Source: Eunapius fragilis (taxonomy: Eukaryota > Porifera > Demospongiae > Spongillida > Spongillidae). Taken from it: a DNA stretch of 64,000 nt. Positions within the stretch are counted from its first letter, which is position 1, and each line of letters starts with the position of its first letter. Below are positions 53,486 to 64,000 of the stretch, piece after piece. The translations under genes were made by a program, and so were the position numbers. The notes under the pieces are model-generated. The model searched no databases. It was not told the DNA's origin and worked only from the letters and a program-made list of their open reading frames with translations. The DNA lies in assembly GCA_963681505.1 (NCBI GenBank), contig OY811975.1, positions 6,129,490-6,193,489 of the forward strand, given 5' to 3'.

Positions 53486-54010
53486 TAAAATTGTGTAGCT
53501 TAAAACTGTAAATGTTGTATATGTAGTATCATTTCAATAAATAACTTTAATAATAAGAATTATAATTATATGAATTTGTACTATTAATTATTGGTTGTCC
53601 TCGCCCGCGCCCTCGTCTCCTGCGGGGACGTCCTCCTCCCCGGCCTCCCCGCCATGCTGGGTTCTGCCAGGGTGGCAGTGGCCATGCAGGCCAGGGAGGG
53701 AGCACAGGCGGCGGTGGCAGCGGGGGCAGCGCTCTTAGTAAAACTGTGTAGCTTAAAACTGTAAATGTTGTATATGTAGTATCATTTCAATAAATAACTT
53801 TAATAATATAATTATATGAATTTGTACTATAAACATATGTAAACAATTATAGACTTTAATAATAATAATTATAATTATAGGATGTATAAATTATTTGTTG
53901 TCCTCGCCCGCGCCCTCGTCTCCTGCGGGGACGTCCTCCTCCCCGGCCTCCCCGCCATGCTGGGTTCTGCCAGGGTGGCAGTGGCCAGGGAGGGAGCACA
54001 GGCGGCGGTG
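53486..54010. repeat. Local segmental duplication of about 250 bp
   Basis: 53486-53735 and 53738-54010 share, in the same order, GTGTAGCTTAAAACTGTAAA, an AT-rich stretch, TTGTCCTCGCCCGCGCCCTC and a GC-rich stretch ending near CAGGGTGGCAGTGGCCA. The second copy has about 40 bp extra AT-rich DNA, and its GC-rich half is the 3' end of the proline-rich gene. Confidence 0.9.
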
Positions 54011-54392
54011 GCAGCGCTGGTGGTGCCGGCGGGGGTAGCGCTGGTGGTGCCGGCGGGGGCAGCGCTGGTGGTGCCGGTGGGGGCAGCGCTGGTGGTGCCG
54101 GCGGGGGTAGCGCTGGTGGTGCCGGCGGGGGTAGCGCTGGTGGTGCCGGCGGGGGCAGCGCTGGTGGTGCCGGTGGGGGCAGCACTGGTGGTGCCGGCGG
54201 GGGTAGCGCTGGTGGTGCCGGCGGGGGCAGCGCTGGTGGTGCCGGCGGGGGTAGCGCTGCTGGTAGTGGCGGGGCTTCTGGAGGTGGCGGGGTGAAGGGG
54301 AGAGGAGTCGGAGGATTTATGTCATCCTCTTCATTCTCTTCCTCCTCCGACCCCTCTTGATGAAAAAACCCCGTAAGGTCATCTGCTGCCAT
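53856..54392 (-). CDS. Proline-rich minisatellite protein with Arg/Gly-rich tail
   Basis: A single 178-codon frame begins MAADDLTGFFHQEGSEEEEN (acidic). It continues with about 10 repeats of PPAPPALP encoded by a 24-bp GC-rich minisatellite, then a GGRGGGRPRRRRGRGRGQQ segment and an AT-derived tail NYNYYY. I recognise no domain. The acidic head, proline spacer and RGG-like region could suit an RNA-binding or secreted low-complexity protein, but that is composition only. The C-terminal half lies in the local duplication, and the last codons run into the retroelement-like AT tail. It may be a young gene or a fortuitous frame. Confidence 0.5.
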   Translation of the reverse strand: MAADDLTGFFHQEGSEEEENEEDDINPPTPLPFTPPPPEAPPLPAALPPPAPPALPPPAPPALPPPAPPVLPPPAPPALPPPAPPALPPPAPPALPPPAPPALPPPAPPALPPPAPPALPPPAPPALPPPPVLPPWPLPPWQNPAWRGGRGGGRPRRRRGRGRGQQIIYTSYNYNYYY

Positions 54393-55706
54393 CTACATGT
54401 ACGTGACAGAGACAGAGAGTATGATTTTAAAAATTTTAACCTTATTCTTTTTTCAAGCAAGTTTACACGTGAATCCACATAGAGTATATTATTAATTTCT
54501 TACTTCTTTTTTCAAAGTGCACTATATTTCAGCGGGTGCATGACTGACTTTTATACCTGCAAAGCCTTAACACGTGTGCAGACTGTGCTATAATTCTATT
54601 GGTCCGATTCCATCATATAAACGGCATGTGCTAAAATTTTATTGGTCAAATTTGAAAATGCTCCAATCTAAACATGGAGGTGTAGCCTACATGAAGTATA
54701 AAGATGGATAGTGTGAGAACTCAGGAAGTGAACTACATGACTGCATGTAGATCTGGGATAACATGGCACCATGTAGATTGATAAGGATATGTTTTCAGGT
54801 GAACAGGGTCTGCAGCGTTATGAGTGTGGGCAGAAGGTCTGATTTTACATAAATGTGAGAGTAGAAGTACCTTATGGTGGCTATAAAAAGTTGATTTGCA
54901 AAAGTACAAGACTATTGGCGGCATGTGGTGGCAAGAAAGTCTGCTGTTAGTGCTGGTGGTGTGTACAATGGACAAAGCACTTGAAATGTACATGAGAAGT
55001 TAGGTGAATACCACACTTTTGCATGTATCATGAATTGTTGTGCGCATCACCAACACGGATTATAAATTGCAGTTTTCAAACACACAAATGTAGCATTTAC
55101 ATTGGCCATGGGAGCAGGTCCCCCATATATCTCTGTTGGTTTGCAGAGATATATGTATTATCCACTCAAAGGTGGGGGTGTCATGAGCACCAGCTCACAC
55201 ATTGTAGCCTGCTTTTGGCATATGTACAATTCAAGGTTTAATCATACCACCTAACAGAACATTATCTGGCAGAATTGAATTTTCATTACTTCCATGTTAA
55301 TGCAATATGTGGCTTCAACTGGTCTACTGTTATGGTTACCATTTAGTGGTCTTGCTGGACACAACTCAACAACTGGTGACATACACAATGCAAGGCAACT
55401 GTCTGCAGCCACTTGCTACAAAAGAAAATCTGAGCCTTGTATTATACCAAATATACACAAATACACAAATACACAAATACACAATACATGCATACACCAT
55501 ATAAATAGGCTGAATTACAGCCTTGGTCTGCTTCTGTCAGCTAGACCAGTCCAATCACAATATTTGGTGGACAAAGAACTCAGTCATAGTATTAAGTGCA
55601 GACAAGCATAGCGATCAGAAGTTTGTCAGCAATGTGTATGCCACCACTACAAGGGACTGGACTGCTACAGTGCAATTTAGTCCAATGGTTAACTAAACTG
55701 GACTCT
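54393..55706. other. Gene-free stretch
   Basis: No recognised coding sequence. There is a short ACACAAAT tandem run at about 55456-55485. Small open frames lack motifs. Confidence 0.4.
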
Positions 55707-57135
55707 TTATGGCAGCTGTGAGGTTATAACATCAAAATTTGTACATTTCCATTTCAAGGGGCGCATGGTAACCTTATCTCTGTCCCCTATCTCCTCTGAC
55801 ACTACACACCTACCATTGAGGTCTACTGGAATGGCCCCAAGTCGTTTTGTGTAAGTGTACGAAGTATTTAAAAAGTAAGGTTCAGAGCCAGCAGTATGAT
55901 ACCTACGCCCTACTAAAATATCATTTTCTCCTATTTTCATTCTATTTATTTCACGGATAGTTTTTAGCAATGACCCTGCTTTTGCTCTTCGTACACTTAG
56001 TGCTTTAGAAACCAATGCCTCTGCCCCAATCTTACTTACTGCTGCATGGGCAGATCTAGTAACAACCTTTTGAGCTAGCAATGGATGAGACTTACAAAAG
56101 GCATCATTTACTTCACTTAGAAGCTCACTATCCCTAAGAATAGCTTTTTCAAGACCACCATTATACTCCACTAGTGCATGAGATTTGGGTTCATACAAGG
56201 AGTAGCTATATGGGAGAAGGATATGGTTGCAGTTATTGTCATTTCACCTATAGTTCTCAGCCCTTGCAACTGTAATTATATTCATACATTTGCAACACAT
56301 GTACATGGCTAGACAGATAAGGAAGCCTTCACATAAGGAAGCCTTTTTATACATCAGATTAAAACAATAGACACTACTACTGTACACACAGTTGCATGCT
56401 TTACATGTGAAGTGAATGGTTTTTGTGCAGATCCGTGCTGTACATAGTTGTGCGGGCCCTACTACCGCGTTTGGTCAGGTAGTAGGGTGACAAGCCCGAC
56501 CAAACACCACCCTACTATGCTCTACAAATGTTGCATGCACAGCTTTTTAATCATGCCATAACATACCTTTGGGTGGTAGTGGTAGTGCTGTGACCCCTGC
56601 GGTACCGCGTCCTCTCGGAAGCACATTTAGCCAATCGGACAGCGGGGTCATTCCAATACCGACTCCTTTGAGATGCTTTAATGGCAGCTGAATTGTCCTC
56701 GTATTTCTGCCTGTTAGCAGCGCGGTTCCCCTCGAGGTCCTCTTCATATCGCCGCCTTTTAGCAGCACGGTTCTCCTCGAGGTCCTCTTCATATCGCCGC
56801 CTTTTAGCAGCACGGTTCTCCTCGAGGTCCTCTTCATATCGCCGCCTGTTAGCAGCACGGTTCTCCTCGAGGTCCTCTTCATATAGCCGCCTTTTAGCAG
56901 CACGGTTCTCCTCAAGGTCCTCTTTATATCGCCGCCTTTTAGCAGATCGCTTAGATTCAATATCTGCGTTGTAGCTGTCGCGTACAGAGGCCTTCTTCTT
57001 TTCGGGATCGGCCTTGTAGAGCGCTCGGGCTTTAGCTTTGTTCTCGTCTTGCTTTTGGAGGTATTCCGCTCGTTGCTTAGATCTCTTCTTTTGATTACGC
57101 GAAGGCATTTTTAGAAAAACAACTTCACTAGCCAA
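55707..57135 (-). CDS. Intact two-exon charged-repeat protein, function unknown
   Basis: Exon 1 is 57135-56567, a 361-bp GT-AG intron spans 56566-56206 (donor GTATGT), and exon 2 is 56205-55707 (stop TAA). Phase matches exactly, giving 355 aa. The N-terminus is Lys/Arg-rich (MPSRNQKKRSKQRAE, ADPEKKKASVRDSY), followed by five 15-residue units like RRRYEEDLEENRAAK and RYWNDPAVRLAKCASE. After the splice comes YSLYEPKSHALVEYNGGLEK, a helical region, then SEPYFLNTSYTYTKRLGAIP and VDLNGRCVV. I recall this architecture at the start of Helitron-type replicase proteins in sponges, but no Rep or helicase domain is present here and that link is uncertain. Relative to its broken cousin at 25852-26351 it is undamaged, so it may be expressed. 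Confidence 0.7.
56700..56945. repeat. 45-bp in-frame repeat within the charged-repeat gene
   Basis: Five tandem 45-bp units coding RRRYEEDLEENRAAK with small variants. The plus strand is also open through the array, which produces a shadow frame. Confidence 0.9.
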
Positions 57136-59999
<2,864 letters not shown>

Positions 60000-60213
60000 C
60001 AACGGCTTTTCTGATGTTAATCCTGCACAAAACGTATCAATTTTGTAAAGTTTTCATGTACTCTGTGATGCACCTTACTAGCTCAGACTTGTTCCCTGTT
60101 TTTTTGATGTTGTGAGGCATGCAGAGATATGTTTGCAGTTCTTCCTTCTTCCACTGAGACAGGTCCTTGTCGAAATTCAGGTCCTCAAAGGTCATCCTGG
60201 CCTTCTTCTGCCT

Positions 60214-61092
60214 TCATTGGGTTGTTTCATTCCTTTGGGACCTTCCACGTTTGCGATCTGAGAGTTTTGGCTTGGACTGCCTCCCAATGGTCTGGTACAC
60301 AACACGTATCTTCCCTGCAACTGGCAATTCACTCAGACGAATCATTTTCTGTGGCTGCAGCTCATCTAATCTAAAAAACACACCATCAGCTGAGATCTTA
60401 ACTTTCCCTAGATCTTTGTTCTCGCCAGCCTTCCAGCACTCATGTATCAGCCTAGTTACCCAGGTGGTCAGCTCTGGTTGCATTTTTTTTCGTGTATGGG
60501 CCCATCCTGCATAGAAATTGAACTCAAATGTGGCATATGTCAGATTGCTGTCATCTGTAAGCAAGTTAGATGCTCGGTCAACAGCACCAGAAACAGTGAA
60601 GTCCATTGTGGCCAGATGAGTGTTAGCATACCGCATTGCAATACTGAGTACATCTTGGTGTTCCATCACCCCACAGCACACATGTTTTGCAAGCAATAGT
60701 TGTGACTTGAAGTGATACAGGCACACTGTACACTGTGGGTACACTGCCTGTATCCTCTTCAGTGCCTCTTCATCCTCATGCTGCTTCTGCAAGTGCTGCA
60801 TCTCTCTCTGGCTTATGCCTTTAGTCCGCTTCTTGTATCGACCCTTGTCCTTCCTAACTTGCACACCAGTACTTTCACTAAAACTGTTCAAAAGCACAGC
60901 AACACCAGTAAAATTGATGCCCTCCTCACCCATAGCATTAATCAGTGAAGTAGCATGGTAGGAAGGAATGGGGACACATGCAGATGGCACCGTCTTTCCC
61001 AGGCAGTTATAAAACTTGATGTGCTGTTGACCGTCAGTTGTGGCATATTGAGCAGCATAATATTCAGATATTCCAGATATAGTCTCCTTGCA
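60214..61092 (-). CDS. Unidentified protein with C2H2-like motif, N-terminally incomplete
   Basis: The frame is open for 292 codons from after a stop at 61093. It reads DGQQHIKFYNCLGKTVPSAC, then IPSYHATSLINAMGEEGINF, a basic stretch (KDKGRYKKRTKGISQREMQH) and a zinc-finger-like CTVCLYHFKSQLLLAKHVCC. Near the end are ECWKAGENKDLGKVKISADG and a basic tail (KPKLSDRKRGRSQRNETTQ). There is no start ATG at the 5' end, so upstream exons are missing or were separated by the CACTA transposon that begins 74 bp upstream. I do not recognise the family. A transposon-encoded or domesticated DNA-binding protein is possible. Confidence 0.45.
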   Translation of the reverse strand, partial: CKETISGISEYYAAQYATTDGQQHIKFYNCLGKTVPSACVPIPSYHATSLINAMGEEGINFTGVAVLLNSFSESTGVQVRKDKGRYKKRTKGISQREMQHLQKQHEDEEALKRIQAVYPQCTVCLYHFKSQLLLAKHVCCGVMEHQDVLSIAMRYANTHLATMDFTVSGAVDRASNLLTDDSNLTYATFEFNFYAGWAHTRKKMQPELTTWVTRLIHECWKAGENKDLGKVKISADGVFFRLDELQPQKMIRLSELPVAGKIRVVYQTIGRQSKPKLSDRKRGRSQRNETTQ

Positions 61093-61627
61093 TCACTGGA
61101 TGTGTAATACTTTTCTCTCTTTAGTACATCACTTATTGTGCTGGGTATAGTGACAAGGCTGTCTCCACTACGCGAAAAAGTACATTTACCACGCATTTAC
61201 TAATCGTGTAGATGTATTGTAAATATGTCAATACACATTTACAAACATATTTGCTGTGATGTAAATATGTTATACATTTGCCACCTTATTTACATAATGT
61301 TTACTATTCGTGTAAATGTATAATATATTTATGAACATATTTGCACCACATTTACATCTATCATAATTGCTGCTCTAATTAAGAGTAACACTTGCAAGAA
61401 ATATAATATCATCGAAATTTGATCATATAATCTCAGTCTACAGTCTACAGTCTACGATTTGATGCTGTCGTCTCGTGTCATAAGATCTCTGATCAAATTA
61501 TACTGCGCGAATCGATGCAAGTTGAATTCATTGAATGAAAGCCTTGCGCGCGAATACACGCACACACAGAGTATGCTCGCGCACGCTTGGAGCTTCTATA
61601 ATTTGTAATTGCATGCCTCTGTTACAG

Positions 61628-62556
61628 GATGACCAGGAGGGTTACCTAAGAGAGCTTGATGCTTCTGACATCTTGGCGATACACGGTGAGTCCTCTGGAC
61701 ATGTTTATTTGTATCGTGTGCACAAAATAATTAGAATATCTCACAGGTGGTTTGAGGTCATGTGCTCCCTCTGTTACAGGGTGACCAGGATGGTTACCTA
61801 AGAGAGCTTGAGAGTCTTCTGGACATGTTTATTTGTGTGGTGCGCACAGACTAATTAGAATATCTCACAGGTGGTTTGAGGTCATGTGCTGCCTCTGTTA
61901 CAGGATGACCAGGATGGTTACCTAAGAGAGCTTGATGCTTCTGAGGTCTTGGCGATACGTGGTGAGTCCTCTGGACATGTTTATTTGTATTGTGTGCACA
62001 AACTAATTAGAATATCTCACAGGTGGTTTGAGGTCATGTGCTGCCTCTGTTACAGGGTGACCAGGATGGTTACCTAAGAGAGCTTGATGCTTCTGCCATC
62101 TTGGCGATACATGGTGCGTACAAACTAATTAGAATATCTCACAGGTGGTTTGAGGTCATGTGCTGCCTCTGTTACAGGATGACCAGGATGGTTACCTAAG
62201 AGAGCTTGATGCTTCTGACATCTTGGCGATACATGGTGAGTCCTCTGGACATGTTTATTTGTATTGTGTGCACAAACTAATTAGAATATCTCACAGGTGG
62301 TTTGAGGTCATGTGCTGCCTCTGTTACAGGGTGACCAGGATGGTTACCTAAGAGAGCTTGATGCTTCTGACATCTTGGCGATACATGGTGAGTCCTCTGG
62401 ACATGTTTATTTGTAAGGTGTGCACAAACTAATTGGAATATCTCACAGGTGGTTTGAGGTCATGTGCTGCCTGTGTTACAGGGTGACCAGGATGGGTACC
62501 TAAGAGAGCTTGATGCTTCTGACATCTTGGCGATGCACGGTGAGTCCTCTGGACCG
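61628..62556 (+). repeat. Seven tandem exon-like cassettes
   Basis: Units start at 61628, 61780, 61904, 62056, 62178, 62330 and 62482. The basic period is 152 bp, with two units shortened to 124 and 122 bp by deletion in different places. Most units hold CTGTTACAG as an acceptor, about 58 nt coding DQDGYLRELDASDILAIHG, and GTGAGTCC as a donor. Units 2 and 4 have lost the donor part. The exon length of 58 nt is not a multiple of three. Confidence 0.9.
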
Positions 62557-62869
62557 TTTTTTAAATGGTGGGTATGGACTAACTAATGTTCAGAGTCAAG
62601 CGAGCTAGATGTGTAAAAGTCCAGCTGCTGTGTTTATAAACAAATGATGTACATGTCTACATGTACATGAGTTATGTTTAAACCCATATATGGAAGGGCC
62701 TAGTACCAATAGCTCCTCCCCTTTGTAAAGCCTTGTTCATCTATGTATTACTCTCACTTCACAAGTAATCATTCACTCAATTTGAGTAATATATTGGTGA
62801 TGGCTTTACAATCAAGAAATACATAATTGCAATCAATTGTCATTAGAGTGTACATTGTCACATGTTTTG
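62557..62869. other. Spacer between the array and the transposase stop
   Basis: AT-rich, with one TACATGTACATG run near 62650. No gene seen. Confidence 0.5.
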
Positions 62870-64000
62870 TTATAAAAAAACCTTCTGTTGTAGTGGGCAG
62901 ATATATAGAACGTTTTCATCATTTAGTTTTGTACTTGCTGCAACAAACTGTGAGTGTATTCTTTGTACTGGTAAGAATGATGCTGGGCCAAATGGTTCAT
63001 ACAAATTAGAGCACCACACCTGGCGTGATTGAGGATGATGACATTGGTGACTTTGGTACCATTTAACAAACGCAAAAATGTAAGATTTTGTGTTTCCAGT
63101 CATGGTATAGTTGTGCTGAAAATAATACATAACCTGACCTGGACGAAGTTCTGTTGTACTTATGTCCACGTGACCATCTTTACCACACCATGCTGCGAGG
63201 ATGTAGCATGATCTTTTGGAACGGCTCCCGATTGATCCATACACTGTGTTTCCATTCTTGATGTATGTATATGACATTGCACGAAATGAAATACTTGTGT
63301 TGATAACATCCTGTTTGTACATCACTTCATAGGTGTTGGCCAAATACAGTGTACTGTCTTCATCAAGATAGTGCTCTGATGCAGCCCCTGATAGACAATA
63401 GTGAGCACTGATGGACCAAATGTTGGTGGGCACATCATGAACTGACAGTTTTGTGGAAGTAATGACTGCCCAATACTCCATGCCATGTTCTGAGCTCATA
63501 TCATTTAATGTACCAGTGCTTAAATCTTTGTTGAACAATTGTTGCATTGTTGTCGTTTGTACATTCAAGCACTCTACGGGAATATTCAGATTGTCAACCT
63601 GTACATCATGCATGAAGTGTTGCATGAACTGAACTTCCACTGACCGGTTATTGGTTCGATAGTTACCCAGTATACCGTTATACCTGTCAAATGAAAAAAG
63701 CCAGAATGCATACACAGGCCCATAATCCATAATGCATTCAACTAGATGTGTATGCATATGCATATTTGGAGTGACTTTCTCTATGCCATACAATGTCTCA
63801 AATTCAATGCAGAATTTAACTAGTAGGTCATGACCTTGTTCTGCTTCTTCAATTGTTAGCATTGGTGACACTAGCATTTGACATGCTTGAACAAAAAGAT
63901 GGCAACAATTTAAGTGTGTCTGCTCTAGCTCACCATCCAGCACATACATTGAGAGGGTCATTGTCCACATTTTCCATTCATCCGCTGTAAATGAACTAAA
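62870..64000 (-). CDS. CACTA/EnSpm transposase, C-terminal part (DUF4218-like), partial
   Basis: The frame is open from the right window edge to TAA at 62870 (at least 376 codons). It reads FTADEWKMWTMTLSMYVLDG, LFVQACQMLVSPMLTIEEAE and TPNMHMHTHLVECIMDYGPV, then YAFWLFSFDRYNGILGNYRT and NNRSVEVQFMQHFM, the conserved DYGP-F-S-F-RYNG block of EnSpm/CMC transposases. The DDE catalytic part would lie upstream, beyond 64000. No stop or frameshift interrupts the visible part, so the element may be young. Downstream DNA ends in the CACTA terminus at 61166. The N-terminus and any introns are not visible. Confidence 0.85.
   Translation of the reverse strand, partial: FSSFTADEWKMWTMTLSMYVLDGELEQTHLNCCHLFVQACQMLVSPMLTIEEAEQGHDLLVKFCIEFETLYGIEKVTPNMHMHTHLVECIMDYGPVYAFWLFSFDRYNGILGNYRTNNRSVEVQFMQHFMHDVQVDNLNIPVECLNVQTTTMQQLFNKDLSTGTLNDMSSEHGMEYWAVITSTKLSVHDVPTNIWSISAHYCLSGAASEHYLDEDSTLYLANTYEVMYKQDVINTSISFRAMSYTYIKNGNTVYGSIGSRSKRSCYILAAWCGKDGHVDISTTELRPGQVMYYFQHNYTMTGNTKSYIFAFVKWYQSHQCHHPQSRQVWCSNLYEPFGPASFLPVQRIHSQFVAASTKLNDENVLYICPLQQKVFL

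Larger units (their letters stand above)
61166..64000 (-). mobile_element. CACTA (EnSpm/CMC) transposon, one end, runs off the window
   Basis: The terminus reads CACTACGCGAAAAAGTACAT from 61166. It is followed by about 190 bp dense in ACATTTAC/GTAAATGT motifs in both orientations (61180-61360), the subterminal-repeat arrangement typical of CACTA elements. Interior: an exon-like tandem array (61600-62560) and a transposase C-terminus on the minus strand (62870 to beyond 64000), read toward this end. The other terminus is outside the window, so target duplication cannot be tested. Confidence 0.8.

Noticed and set aside
53882-54295. Plus-strand ORF of ALVVPAGVALVV repeats
   Set aside because: It is antisense to the proline-rich ORF. 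The minus frame has a better start, an acidic non-repeat head and an Arg-rich tail.
56547-56974. Plus and other minus frames over the 45-bp repeat
   Set aside because: They are shadows. The chosen frame splices in phase to a second exon and matches the cousin at 26 kb.

Overview
This is a eukaryotic, animal (metazoan) genomic window. Two intron-rich host genes can be assembled exon by exon with consistent splice phases. The rest is dominated by decayed transposable elements. Introns are often very small (53 and 55 bp in the LIN7 gene), the intergenic DNA is AT-rich and full of foldback elements, and the transposon protein types are ones I associate with sponges and cnidarians. A demosponge or another non-bilaterian marine invertebrate is my best guess. 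That placement is inference.

Layout. 1-30.9 kb is a transposon graveyard. It holds a palindromic foldback element with an 8-bp target duplication (0.8-1.4 kb), a degenerate BEL/Pao element (2.6-4.2 kb, minus), and a 2-kb long-armed foldback with TA ends that carries a second copy of the first foldback (7.3-9.3 kb). Next come a gag-pol Ty3/Gypsy relic with a telomere-like (TTAGGG) block inside gag (10.0-11.2 kb, minus), a ZMYM/DUF4371-type hAT transposase pseudogene (12.3-14.8 kb, plus), a broken Ty3/Gypsy gag-pol with a 24-bp minisatellite at its 3' end (15.3-19.3 kb, plus), and another hAT pseudogene (20.1-21.0 kb). A 4.5-kb hAT element (22,613-27,079) sits in an 11-residue-repeat minisatellite with an exact 8-bp target duplication. 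It contains nested elements, including an 86-bp foldback that interrupts a charged-repeat open frame.

31-52.8 kb is the host-gene part. A complete LIN-7/Veli homologue (minus, 9 exons, 209 aa, L27 + PDZ) lies head-to-head, 298 bp apart, with a long multi-exon gene (plus, about 20 exons, about 738 aa). The second gene ends in a single LIM domain most like EPLIN/LIMA1. The shared promoter has a perfect CArg box, and the LIM gene has an apparent internal alternative first exon. Its introns carry a 22-bp minisatellite, a mariner-type MITE and a hAT-type MITE. Its 3' end is covered by a perfect 132-bp inverted repeat.

53-64 kb returns to accessory DNA: a retrotransposon 3' remnant, a proline-rich minisatellite gene with a local segmental duplication, an intact two-exon charged-repeat gene (355 aa, minus), a long CT microsatellite, and an unidentified open frame with a C2H2-like motif. 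The window ends in one end of a CACTA (EnSpm/CMC) transposon starting at 61,166. This has subterminal repeats, a tandem array of exon-like cassettes and the C-terminal part of its transposase, which runs off the right edge.

All gene identities come from recognising motifs by eye; no searches were run.
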